Shown in pieces: positions 34,946-43,176 of a stretch of DNA of 64,000 nucleotides. The notes beneath the pieces were generated by a model that ran no database searches, was not told the origin of the DNA, and saw nothing but the letters and a program-made list of their open reading frames with translations. How positions within the stretch are numbered: the stretch's first letter is position 1; each line of letters opens with the position of its first letter. This stretch comes from Bermanella sp. WJH001 (GTDB taxonomy: Bacteria > Pseudomonadota > Gammaproteobacteria > Pseudomonadales > Oceanobacteraceae). The translations under genes and the position numbers were made by a program. The stretch is taken from the NCBI RefSeq assembly GCF_030070105.1, contig NZ_JASJOO010000002.1:1302001-1366000 (forward strand), written 5' to 3'.

Positions 34946-36172
34946 ATGGCCACAGCGCAGTACGATATTATTTTATTTGGTGCCACTAGTTTTGTCGGTG
35001 AAATATTAACTGGCTATATGATGAGCCAGTACGGCGACAAAAGTGATATCAAGTGGGCCGTAGCCGGTCGCAGTGAAGACAAATTAATAGCCACCAAACA
35101 AAAACACGGTGCCCACGAAATTGATCACATTGTTGCAGACGCTGCCAATGAACAACAACTTTTAGCCATGGTGAAACAAGCCCGTGTCATTGTATCAACG
35201 GTTGGCCCCTATGCACTTTACGGCGAGCCCTTAGTTAAGGCTTGTGCTCAAAACGGCGTTGATTACTGTGACCTGACAGGTGAAGTGCAATGGTATAAAC
35301 GTATGGTTGATAAATACGAAACCACTGCCAAACAAACCGGTGCTCGTATTGTGCACTGCAGTGGGTTTGATTCGATTCCGTCTGATTTAGGTGTGTATTT
35401 TTTACAACAACACGCTCAAACTAAATTTGGCAAGATGTGTAGCGATGTAAAACTACGTGTCGCCAAACTAAGAGGGGGTGCCAGTGGTGGTACCGTTGCC
35501 AGCATGGTGAATATCGCCAAAGAAGCTGCAAAAGATCCGGCACTGCGTAAAGAATTACAAAATCCATATAGCATTTGCCCAAGTGGCCATGGCTTTAAAC
35601 GTCGCCAAGAAAACATTAACGGCGCACAGTTTGACGAAGATTTTGACCAATGGATTGGGCCATTTGTTATGGCTGCGGTGAATACCCGAGTTGTGCATCG
35701 CAGTAACGCTCTTTTAAACAAAGCCTATGGTGATGATTTTCACTACAGTGAAGCCATGCTCATGGGTAAAGGCAAAAAAGGTAAAAGCCGCTCACGCAAT
35801 ATGGGCTGGGGATTAAATATCTTTATGATCATGGCAGCCATCAAACCAACGCGTTGGATTTTAGAGCGCTTTGTTTTACCCAAGCCTGGCGAAGGCCCAA
35901 CACCGCAAGAGCAGTTAAAAGGCTGCTTTGATTATCGTTTTGTTGGCAAAACCGATGACGGCCAAACAATCAAAGTCAAAGTCACAGGCGACCGTGACCC
36001 AGGTTACGGCAGTACCGCTAAAATGTTAGGCCAAGCCGCGGTTTGTTTAGCGAACATTAGTAAAGAAGATAAACCTGGTGGCTTTTGGACACCGGCAACC
36101 ATTTATCAGGAGGATTTAATCGAGCGTTTAATCGATAAAAGTGGCTTAACGTTTGAAGTATTAGAAGACTAA
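34946..36172 (+). CDS. saccharopine dehydrogenase-like (trans-acting enoyl reductase type) protein
   Basis: A 408-residue Rossmann-fold protein: N-terminal DIILFGATSFVGEIL, AVAGRSEDKL, STVGPYALYGEPLV, YCDLTGEVQW and HCSGFDSIPSDLG. This arrangement belongs to the lys9-like family that includes mycobacterial trans-acting enoyl reductase and eukaryotic SCCPDH. In many gammaproteobacteria it is a single gene of unknown role, possibly in lipid metabolism. Length is typical. The 176-base gap before it holds its promoter. Confidence 0.87.
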   Translation: MATAQYDIILFGATSFVGEILTGYMMSQYGDKSDIKWAVAGRSEDKLIATKQKHGAHEIDHIVADAANEQQLLAMVKQARVIVSTVGPYALYGEPLVKACAQNGVDYCDLTGEVQWYKRMVDKYETTAKQTGARIVHCSGFDSIPSDLGVYFLQQHAQTKFGKMCSDVKLRVAKLRGGASGGTVASMVNIAKEAAKDPALRKELQNPYSICPSGHGFKRRQENINGAQFDEDFDQWIGPFVMAAVNTRVVHRSNALLNKAYGDDFHYSEAMLMGKGKKGKSRSRNMGWGLNIFMIMAAIKPTRWILERFVLPKPGEGPTPQEQLKGCFDYRFVGKTDDGQTIKVKVTGDRDPGYGSTAKMLGQAAVCLANISKEDKPGGFWTPATIYQEDLIERLIDKSGLTFEVLED

Positions 36173-36352
36173 AACCTCATATTTCAACCTCCCTGAAAGA
36201 GACACACTAAAGTCATAGTACTGTGTGTCTCTGCCTTCCAATCATTAATGGTTTAAAATTAGTGTAGAATCTCCACCCTAACTTACTAAAGACTTGCACG
36301 TGATATGCAATAAATACACGTTTCATCCATTACTGAACATAAGAAGATACAC

Positions 36353-36709
36353 ATGAGTGACAATGTAATTAACCAACGAATAGAAGAAGCTCTTAAAGCC
36401 ATTGTACCGTTTGCATTGCAAGCGGATGAAATCCTTGACGGTCTATCACAAGACAACAAAGCCAAATTTAAAGCCATTTTCCCCGAAGACAGTATTTTTA
36501 CAGCAAGTGGCAATCGATTTTTGCCATACATGGAAGAAATTGATAATGACTTTAAAGCGCTACCAGAACAGCAAGACCCGGCCTATGAAACATTATTAAC
36601 CCGTCTTGTAAAAAAAATGGAAGCCATTCAGCTGATACTGCAGTCATTTCATCAATTACGTGATTACGACGATGAACAAGAAAACCCAAATCGTCCTCTA
36701 AACAGTTAA
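36353..36709 (+). CDS. conserved hypothetical protein
   Basis: A 118-residue acidic helical protein (INQRIEEALKAIVPFALQAD, LLTRLVKKMEAIQLILQSF) without signal peptide or membrane segment. Family not recognised. It ends in a polar tail. It has its own promoter region (the 180 bases after the saccharopine-type gene) and a clear terminator at 36727. Confidence 0.65.
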   Translation: MSDNVINQRIEEALKAIVPFALQADEILDGLSQDNKAKFKAIFPEDSIFTASGNRFLPYMEEIDNDFKALPEQQDPAYETLLTRLVKKMEAIQLILQSFHQLRDYDDEQENPNRPLNS

Positions 36710-36726
36710 TTACTCTTCGTAAAACA

Positions 36727-36755
36727 AAAAAAGGTAAGCCATGCTTACCTTTTTT
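36727..36755. terminator. intrinsic terminator
   Basis: GGTAAGC-CAT-GCTTACC with A-rich left and T-rich right arms, between the convergent hypothetical and desaturase genes. Confidence 0.9.
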
Positions 36756-36767
36756 ATGCCTTTAAAG

Positions 36768-37901
36768 CTAGTTTAAAACAGGCTGAGAATACTCTTCATG
36801 AAATTCATCAATTGTCATTAGCCGACCGCTGGCTTCATCCCATAAAATATATTTAAACGACTTAAGTACGTCATTTAATCGTATTGTCGGCACATCCTTA
36901 AATAAATCTTGATACTCTTCATGACACTCGCGTAATTTATAATTTGGGATACGCGCTGATAAATGATGTACGTGGTGATAACCAATATCCGCAGTAAACC
37001 AATGCAGTATTCGTGGCAAATCAAAATAACTGGTACCCTCAATGGCTGCGGTATTGTAATCCCAACCGTCATCACCTACCGCATACGAGCCTTCAAAATT
37101 ATGCTGCACGGTGAATAAAATAATACCTAATGCACCAGCAAGAGAAAGTGCAATAAAATAAACAACCAGAAATGGCGTCGCCCCAAAAAGCCAACATCCC
37201 ACTATTAGCAAGCTAAACAAAACCACATTATTGGCCGCCATGTGGCGATATTCTTTCCAGTTTGCCCAGTATCCTGTTTCAAACTGGCTGGCTATTTTGT
37301 TTATATCTATCTGGGGCTGCTTTAATTTTGATTTAACACAAAAAACAACAAACTGAAGTGATCCTTTTATCCAAGTAAAACGAGGTGAAAAAATGAAATA
37401 CATAAACCCTGCGAATGGCGCCAATAAAATATTACGACTATTAACATAAGATTTTTGTTTTTTCTTAGACAGCTTTGCATATTCTTCGCTAGACAATACC
37501 GCCAATGGACCTCTGTACTTACTCCAATTACCATTGGTGGCATGATGATAGGCATGGTGCTTTGACCAAACGTATTCTGGCACACCACATAAAACCCCCA
37601 TGATGAATCCGACAATTCTATTTTGCCAAGGTTTGACAAATAAACAGCCATGACCCGCATCGTGCATCATCATGAACACACGCATAATAAAAAGTATCAA
37701 AACACCAATGCAAAGAGCGGTTAGCCAATAAGAAATGGTTTGCGTCACAATGGCTAAATAGAAGAATAAACAGTACGGCAAAATAGTAGAAAGCACCTGA
37801 TACAGTGCAAACCCATTATGCCTCACCGCATACTGGGTTATGAGATCTTGTTTTTTTTGTTTTAATTGATCAGTTGCAGTCATGGCAATTTTCCAGTGCA
37901 T
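36768..37901 (-). CDS. membrane fatty acid desaturase
   Basis: A 377-residue integral membrane di-iron desaturase with the three histidine boxes: HDAGHG, HHAYHH and HHVHH, plus the VQHNFEGSY segment. Several long hydrophobic helices (LYQVLSTILPYCLFFYLAIV, IALSLAGALGIILFTVQ) anchor it. It introduces a double bond into an acyl chain and probably tunes membrane fluidity in the cold; regiospecificity cannot be read. ATG codons 1 and 7 are both possible starts (AGGTGAC precedes the first). It is a single-gene unit. Confidence 0.9.
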   Translation of the reverse strand: MHWKIAMTATDQLKQKKQDLITQYAVRHNGFALYQVLSTILPYCLFFYLAIVTQTISYWLTALCIGVLILFIMRVFMMMHDAGHGCLFVKPWQNRIVGFIMGVLCGVPEYVWSKHHAYHHATNGNWSKYRGPLAVLSSEEYAKLSKKKQKSYVNSRNILLAPFAGFMYFIFSPRFTWIKGSLQFVVFCVKSKLKQPQIDINKIASQFETGYWANWKEYRHMAANNVVLFSLLIVGCWLFGATPFLVVYFIALSLAGALGIILFTVQHNFEGSYAVGDDGWDYNTAAIEGTSYFDLPRILHWFTADIGYHHVHHLSARIPNYKLRECHEEYQDLFKDVPTIRLNDVLKSFKYILWDEASGRLMTIDEFHEEYSQPVLN

Positions 37902-38059
37902 GTCACCTATACGGTGAGGAAATCAGTGATTTCAGCATACACTAGTTAAGACCATGAACCTTGTGCTTACGTCAAGTTGGCAGTTTTGCACCTATTTGTT
38001 AGCGCATAAAGAACAAACAAGCAAAAGAGATTTGTTTTGTTGCTTAGCTAAATTCAATC

Positions 38060-38728
38060 TTAAGACTGATTCAGTACAGGGTAATAAATATCCCCCCAAT
38101 TTTCTTGCTCTGCATGAAGCATAATTTCGATCATTGTGGGCACAAGTGTCGATAATAACTGCACGCCATCTGTTACCTGCTCACGATTAATTTGGCTGCC
38201 ATAAGTAGCACCGCCATGAATTAACTGATTACGCAAAACAAATAAACGATCAAGCACAATGCCTAAAAGCTCAGGTACATTTTGACGGCTTAAATGATTT
38301 AATGCCGATACACTTAATTGGTCAAACCGTTCACGCCAAGCATCGCTATTTACATCTTCACGCTTTGCTTGCCAAAAACCACTGTACACATACGGGTTTT
38401 TGATAAGTGCTTTCACTGGGCCAGAATAGGTTTGCCAAAGGCAGGCGTATATTTTTTTATCCACATCATGACTTACGAGTTTTTCGACAAAGCCTTGAAA
38501 GGCAAATCGTTCAGCCAATGATTCGCTGCCACCTTGATCCACCGCATAACATGCGTTAAACGCAATCCATAAACTCACCAATTGTAAGTCTATATCGTCT
38601 TGCTGCTTAGCCGCACAATTGAGCCAACTTAGTGCACGATGCAAACGGGTACCATGTGTATCAGAAAAATTATCACGCTTTGATTTTAAACATTTTTTCA
38701 GTTCGTCGTGTCGTTGTTGCAATGCCAT
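38060..38728 (-). CDS. HEPN-domain protein (Apea-like)
   Basis: A 222-residue helical protein with the HEPN active-site signature R166-N-Q-L-I-H171 (R-x4-H) followed by GGATYGS. Apea-like HEPN domains have this late RNxLIHG. HEPN proteins with this motif are often metal-independent RNases in toxin-antitoxin, abortive-infection or CRISPR effector systems. No antitoxin or nucleotidyltransferase partner lies next to it, so it stands alone between a desaturase and SlyD. Two REP-like elements flank its start side. The enzymatic role is inferred from the motif. Confidence 0.75.
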   Translation of the reverse strand: MALQQRHDELKKCLKSKRDNFSDTHGTRLHRALSWLNCAAKQQDDIDLQLVSLWIAFNACYAVDQGGSESLAERFAFQGFVEKLVSHDVDKKIYACLWQTYSGPVKALIKNPYVYSGFWQAKREDVNSDAWRERFDQLSVSALNHLSRQNVPELLGIVLDRLFVLRNQLIHGGATYGSQINREQVTDGVQLLSTLVPTMIEIMLHAEQENWGDIYYPVLNQS

Positions 38729-38835
38729 ATTATTTATTCTTTTGGCTAAAACAGGAATGCATCAAAGTAAAACAGATGGCGAGCGTAAAGGGAAGTTTGT
38801 ATAGATGTGAGATGTGAGATGTTTTATAAGGTAAT

Positions 38836-38859
38836 TGTACGAACTCGCACCTGCGAGTG
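38836..38859 (-). repeat. REP-like palindrome, identical to the 25508 copy in reverse
   Basis: On the minus strand it reads CACTCGCAGGTGCGAGT then TCGTACA, the same 24 bases as 25508-25531. It is 50 bases from a second, opposite-orientation element at 38910. Confidence 0.78.
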
Positions 38860-38909
38860 AATCATTCATGTTTTAAGCGATTTGTTAATTGTATTCATTG
38901 CTGCTGTTC

Positions 38910-38932
38910 GGCCGCAGGGGCGGCCTCGTACA
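38910..38932 (+). repeat. REP-like palindrome, variant stem
   Basis: GGCCGC-AGGG-GCGGCC stem followed by TCGTACA, the tail shared with the elements at 25508 and 38836 but with a different stem. With the inverted neighbour at 38836 it forms a BIME-like pair. Confidence 0.7.
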
Positions 38933-39056
38933 TAGGATATTTAAATTGTATATTGCTGGGTTACGCTGCAGCAGTGTCTTCGCTTGTGACTTCACTTTTG
39001 CCATTGGTTGAGGCATCTTGAATATCAACTCGAAATATAGGGTTTGTTAGATATAA

Positions 39057-39092
39057 AAAAACCGCTTGTCTTTTAAAAGACAAGCGGTTTTT
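39057..39092. terminator. intrinsic terminator of slyD
   Basis: A perfect 36-bp palindrome (AAAAACCGCTTGTCTTTT and its complement), 20 bases past the slyD stop on the minus strand. Confidence 0.92.
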
Positions 39093-39111
39093 ATTTAAAT
39101 CAATTTAGTGA

Positions 39112-39594
39112 TTAGTGGTGATGACCACCCACACCATGTACGTGGCCATGGGCTAGCTCTTCTGCTTCTGCTGGGCGTACTTGTTCAACACTGACATCAA
39201 AGGTAATGGTTAAACCGGCTAACGGGTGATTGGTATCCACATCAACATTAAACTTACCCACTTTAACAATGGTGACATCACGCATGCCTTTATCGGTATT
39301 CACTTTAACCGCTTGGCCTTTTTGTAATTTACCTTTTGTTGCCAAGTGTTTAATTGGAATGCGTTGTACACCGGCTTCGTTACGCTCACCATAAGCTTGC
39401 TCAGGTGTGAGTGTGACTTGAAATTGATCACCTTCGTTTTTACCCGCAAATTCAGCTTCTAATGCTGGCAAGATATTACCGTGGCCAAATAAAAACGTCA
39501 TTGGGTGACCATTGGTGCTGGTTTCAAACGCTTTGCCGTCTTCACCAGCTAGGGTGTAATGAAAGTACACAACACTGTCTTTTTCGATGCTCAT
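39112..39594 (-). CDS. slyD: SlyD-type FKBP peptidyl-prolyl isomerase
   Basis: A 160-residue FKBP-family protein: SVVYFHYTLAGEDGKAFETS, HPMTFLFGHGNILPALEAE, the inserted-in-flap (IF) chaperone domain from about 70 to 125 and a His-rich C-terminus HGHVHGVGGHHH. SlyD combines proline isomerisation with chaperone and nickel-handling activity, and the His tail is the metal-binding part. Length is shorter than E. coli SlyD, mainly in the tail. Single gene with a strong terminator. The promoter region upstream is short (87 bases). Confidence 0.9.
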   Translation of the reverse strand: MSIEKDSVVYFHYTLAGEDGKAFETSTNGHPMTFLFGHGNILPALEAEFAGKNEGDQFQVTLTPEQAYGERNEAGVQRIPIKHLATKGKLQKGQAVKVNTDKGMRDVTIVKVGKFNVDVDTNHPLAGLTITFDVSVEQVRPAEAEELAHGHVHGVGGHHH

Positions 39595-39681
39595 TTTTCT
39601 TCCTACTGTGTTAATTTTTCAATTAACGATTTGTATATATGGAAATTTTTAACGCAGTTGACCCGCGTTAAAGTCAAAATT

Positions 39682-40362
39682 TTACCAAGGTAACGTTTGG
39701 CCATTGCTGTGCCAAAAACCACCTGTATTGTCTAACGTTAATTCAGCTGTGCGCTCTAGAATACCTTTGGCAGCTTGGTCCGGTGTGATGTCGCCGTTAA
39801 AGCCAACCATGCGTGTTTGCACAAAACCTGGGTGAATCACAGCAACGGCTATGCCTTTTGGCTTCAGGTCCATGGCAAATGACTTGGTAAACGCATTTAA
39901 TGCGGCTTTACTGGCACGGTATCCATAGTAGGCACCGCTGGTATTATCTTCGATGCTGCCCATACGGCTCGTGATATTCACCACTTTTGAGCCTTCCTTT
40001 AAAAATGGTAATAGGGCATGGGTCACTTTCAAAGGCGCCAGTGCATTCACCTCAAATTGTTCACGAATTTGATCCACTTCCATGGCATCTAGGGTTTCAT
40101 TTTTAAATAAACCCGCATTGTTAATTAGAATATCTAATTTGAAATCTGGGCCTTGGGCCAATTCAAGCACTTGGGTGACGGAATCCATGGCATCATCTAG
40201 TGTCAGATCAATACCGCTGATCACAAGATCGGCAAGATCTTCGATTTCATCAGAGCTTTCACGGCACACCGCAATCACTTCACAACCCTGCGCCACATAC
40301 TGTTGGGCCATTGATAAGCCGATACCACGATTAGCGCCTGTTATTAATACCACTTGTGACAT
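39682..40362 (-). CDS. SDR-family oxidoreductase (CsgA/sniffer type)
   Basis: A 226-residue short-chain dehydrogenase: LITGANRGIGLSMAQQ, NNAGLFKNETLD, VVNITSRMGSIEDN and YYGYRASKAALN (Tyr-x3-Lys). The length and the MGSI-DN segment place it with the C-factor/sniffer-like group of carbonyl reductases. Substrate unknown. It is divergent from the methyltransferase at 40486 with 123 bases between. Confidence 0.86.
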   Translation of the reverse strand: MSQVVLITGANRGIGLSMAQQYVAQGCEVIAVCRESSDEIEDLADLVISGIDLTLDDAMDSVTQVLELAQGPDFKLDILINNAGLFKNETLDAMEVDQIREQFEVNALAPLKVTHALLPFLKEGSKVVNITSRMGSIEDNTSGAYYGYRASKAALNAFTKSFAMDLKPKGIAVAVIHPGFVQTRMVGFNGDITPDQAAKGILERTAELTLDNTGGFWHSNGQTLPW

Positions 40363-40485
40363 ACTGACCTCTACCTTGAATGTTGCGGGTTATTTTACAT
40401 AGACTGTCACATTTTACTGCCTTTCCCCTTAAGAGGCACCCACGGTTTTGGCTATCTGGGCAAAAAGCCTGTTCTAAGGAGTTTT

Positions 40486-41088
40486 ATGATTGAGAAAGTG
40501 GTCAACCCATCGTGCTTGCGCAATCAACACCCCATTTTAAAGGCATTATTACCTTGGTTATCAGAGCCTGGGCAATTATTGGAACTGGCCAGTGGCACCG
40601 GCCAACATGGGGTGTATATTGGCCAGCACCTGCCTCATATTCGCTGGCAGTTAACTGAGCACCCTTCTCAAATCCAACTATCACAACCTTGGCAACAAGC
40701 AGCCAATTTATCAAATGTATTGCCGTGTATTGAATTAGATATAAACCAACCGAATTGGCCTGCTGAACTTGGCCAGTTCCAATACAGTTTTTGTGCAAAT
40801 TTATTGCACTATGTCAGCGAGCAAGAGGTTCATCATATTTTTAAGGCCGTCAGCCGCGTGCTAAATACACAAGGTTTATTTTTTTGTTATGGGCCGATTA
40901 ATGAACAGGGCTTTACCAGCGACGGCAATGCCAGTTTAGATAAATGGTTAAAAGAAGACGTAAACGCACAAGCAGGAATCAAAGAGCTGAGTTTTTTACA
41001 ATCCAGTGCACAGCAGCAAGGATTAACACTGAAGCAGCGCTTAAACTTACCGGCTAACAATGTGATTTTGATATTTGAAAAACAGTAA
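40486..41088 (+). CDS. DUF938 class I methyltransferase-like protein
   Basis: A 200-residue SAM-dependent methyltransferase fold: RNQHPILKALLPWL, the SAM loop LLELASGTGQHGVYI, ELDINQPNWP and FCANLLHYVSEQEV. This is the DUF938 family, found widely in Proteobacteria, with unknown substrate. It starts at an ATG preceded by AAGGAG. A 223-base region with nested inverted repeats follows. Confidence 0.87.
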   Translation: MIEKVVNPSCLRNQHPILKALLPWLSEPGQLLELASGTGQHGVYIGQHLPHIRWQLTEHPSQIQLSQPWQQAANLSNVLPCIELDINQPNWPAELGQFQYSFCANLLHYVSEQEVHHIFKAVSRVLNTQGLFFCYGPINEQGFTSDGNASLDKWLKEDVNAQAGIKELSFLQSSAQQQGLTLKQRLNLPANNVILIFEKQ

Positions 41089-41311
41089 TGGGTTACAAGG
41101 GAGAGTGTTGGCTGCGCCTGATTCATTATTCCGTGGATTAAAATAATGCATCACAACATCCATTTAAGCGCAGCCATGTCCTTGGCGACTTATATAAAGA
41201 CAGTTGCAAAGATCCGTTTGCGACCGCTTTATGGGGATTCCCCAAAGTCTAGGCTTAATCCATTAAGCTTACTTATATTAACGGCTTGACGCCCGTAAGC
41301 TTTAGTAAAAA
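41089..41311. repeat. intergenic region with nested inverted repeats
   Basis: TGGCTGCGC (41109-41117) pairs with GCGCAGCCA (41168-41176), enclosing CATTATT/AATAATG (41124-41130, 41142-41148). A second hairpin, AAGCTTAC (41265-41272) with GTAAGCTT (41295-41302), lies downstream, and GGGGATTCCCC sits between. No T run follows the first stem, so it is not a simple terminator. It could be a structured RNA, a repeat element or the ends of two transcripts. Confidence 0.45.
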
Positions 41312-42133
41312 TTAATAGGGTGATATTTGCGTGCCATGATCATGGTTTAACCACTCTAAATCAAACTGACTTAACCAGCTTAAGCTTGCTTGCGTGTCCC
41401 CTTCGCTAGGTCGATACTCCGCAGACACATAGCCGTGGTAATGGCTGTTTTTAATGTCTTCAAAAATCGTTTTGAAGTTCAGGTTGCCACTTAAAGGCTC
41501 GCCTCTTCCGGGCACATCTGCAAATTGAATGTGACCAATCATATTGGCGTGGTGTCGTAAGGTTTCATCGACGTTACCATCCATTATTTGCATGTGATAG
41601 ATGTCGTACTGCATCTTTAAATTTGGATGATTAAGCTGCGACATGATATCCAACATTTGTTGCGTATGATGAATAATAAAACCTGGCATGTCTTTGGTGT
41701 TAACCGCTTCAAAGGTCACCAATATATTATGCTTTTGCATCACTGTGGCCGCTTTGGTTAAGTTGCGCTTTAGGGTTTCCATATATTGGGCGTACCTAGC
41801 CTCATCCAAGCAACGACCTGGCAATACATTCACCATTTTTACATCCAGTGCTTTAGCATAAATGCAAGCTTGTTTTAGTGCTTGTTCGAATTGTGCTTCT
41901 TTGCCCGTCACACAAGCAAGGCCTTCACCACCTGTCATCAGGTCATCGGCTGGGACATTGATCAAACACACATTGACACCGGCCTGCTGTTTAGCCGCCA
42001 CCAAATCGGCCACCTTTTCATCGTAGGGAAACTGTATTTCGACGGTTTTAAAACCGGCATCTGCCGCTGCTTGGAATCGCTCAAGTAACGGCACCTCTGT
42101 AAAGAGCAAAGATAAATTCGCGACAAGTCTCAT
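41312..42133 (-). CDS. hyi: hydroxypyruvate isomerase family (TIM barrel)
   Basis: A 273-residue AP-endonuclease-2-like TIM barrel: NLSLLFTEVPLLERFQAAAD, VEIQFPYDE, CLINVPADDLMTGGEG, FEAVNTKDMPGF, MQYDIYHMQIMDG and GHIQFADVPGRGEP, with Glu and His metal ligands in place. This pattern is Hyi/OtnI: it converts hydroxypyruvate to tartronate semialdehyde (or 2-oxo-tetronate to its isomer). Next to a tartronate-semialdehyde-reductase-like gene, it suggests glyoxylate or C3/C4-acid catabolism. It ends the two-gene minus-strand unit. Confidence 0.88.
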   Translation of the reverse strand: MRLVANLSLLFTEVPLLERFQAAADAGFKTVEIQFPYDEKVADLVAAKQQAGVNVCLINVPADDLMTGGEGLACVTGKEAQFEQALKQACIYAKALDVKMVNVLPGRCLDEARYAQYMETLKRNLTKAATVMQKHNILVTFEAVNTKDMPGFIIHHTQQMLDIMSQLNHPNLKMQYDIYHMQIMDGNVDETLRHHANMIGHIQFADVPGRGEPLSGNLNFKTIFEDIKNSHYHGYVSAEYRPSEGDTQASLSWLSQFDLEWLNHDHGTQISPY

Positions 42134-42144
42134 GATGAGGTCTC

Positions 42145-43038
42145 CTATTTTTGCTCGTCATTCGTGCTATCACTATTGAGCATAGCTTCATATAGCGTCA
42201 CCAAGGTGGCTGGGTCTTTATCGGCAAAACCGTGACTGGCATGCTGGCGCATCAGTTGCGCGCCTAAACCTGACATGGGAGTCGCACTGCCAAGGGCTTT
42301 ACCTAAATCCCCTGCCATATCCAAATCTTTAAGAAGGGTTTTTACATGCCATTTAATTTCGTCAAAGTCCTGTACTGCCATGCGAGAACCGGTTAGCTGT
42401 AAGGGGATGCTGTCGGCAAAGCCACCGGTTAATGCCTGTGGAATTTTCGCGGCATCGACCCCCGCTCGTTTTGCCATGGCCATCACCTCTGCGATGACCA
42501 ATACATTGCAGCTAACGATCATTTGATTACAAATTTTGGTGGTTTGCCCCGAACCACTTTTACCCATATAAGTTAAACGCTGACCAAGATTTAGCAGTAA
42601 CGGCTCAACACTGCTGACCACACTCTCATCTCCGCCAGCCATCATGGCTAACGTACCGGCTTGGGCTCCGGCAACACCGCCTGAAACAGGACAATCGACC
42701 CATGACACACCTTTGCTTGAAACCTGCTTGTTTAAAACGTTTGTGGCATCTGGGCTAATGGAGCTAAAGTCCACGATGATTTGACCTTTACGCAAGTAAG
42801 GCAGCAGTGACTCAACAACCTCTTGTACCGCTTGAGTATTAGAGACACACAACATAATCACGTCACATTGCTGGGCAATATCAGCAATAGAGGAGGCTTG
42901 AGAAGCACCTAATTCAACCAAGGGTAAACACTTGGTGGGATTACGATTCCATACAGATAATGAAACCCCTGCAGTAAGTAAACGCTTACACATTGGCAGG
43001 CCCATCAAACCAATCCCAATAAAACCGACGTGTGTCAT
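42145..43038 (-). CDS. beta-hydroxyacid dehydrogenase (tartronate semialdehyde reductase type)
   Basis: A 297-residue protein with the dinucleotide-binding start HVGFIGIGLMGLPMC, the substrate motif DCPVSGGVAGAQAGTLAMM and the catalytic Lys in GSGQTTKICNQM. This is the GarR/GlxR family; the substrate in this operon is likely tartronate semialdehyde. The open frame extends 19 codons further, but the ATG at 43038 has AAGGA before it and begins at the conserved sequence. It precedes hyi by 11 bases. Confidence 0.9.
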   Translation of the reverse strand: MTHVGFIGIGLMGLPMCKRLLTAGVSLSVWNRNPTKCLPLVELGASQASSIADIAQQCDVIMLCVSNTQAVQEVVESLLPYLRKGQIIVDFSSISPDATNVLNKQVSSKGVSWVDCPVSGGVAGAQAGTLAMMAGGDESVVSSVEPLLLNLGQRLTYMGKSGSGQTTKICNQMIVSCNVLVIAEVMAMAKRAGVDAAKIPQALTGGFADSIPLQLTGSRMAVQDFDEIKWHVKTLLKDLDMAGDLGKALGSATPMSGLGAQLMRQHASHGFADKDPATLVTLYEAMLNSDSTNDEQK

Positions 43039-43176
43039 AATGATCCTTATACTTTTGTATCTTGATTGATCTATTCTAACAAAACGAAGACACAATTTAG
43101 TGAATTAACCGCATCCTGTTCGCTAACTTCAACAGGGTGTTCTAAGCTTAGTAACAGTATAACAGTGGACGTCAGT

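Larger units (their letters stand above)
38729..39111. other. intergenic region with REP-like pair and terminator
   Basis: 383 bases without a credible gene. It holds REP-like elements at 38836-38859 and 38910-38932, an unexplained stretch at 38950-39050, and the SlyD terminator at 39057-39092. A minus-strand frame of about 27 codons (ending GKSEVTSEDTAAA) is open but has no start. Confidence 0.6.

Noticed and set aside
38950-39050. A minus-strand frame of about 27 codons ending GKSEVTSEDTAAA
   Set aside because: No start codon, no ribosome-binding site, and an SlyD terminator directly upstream of it. It may be an old gene tail, but it is too short to call.
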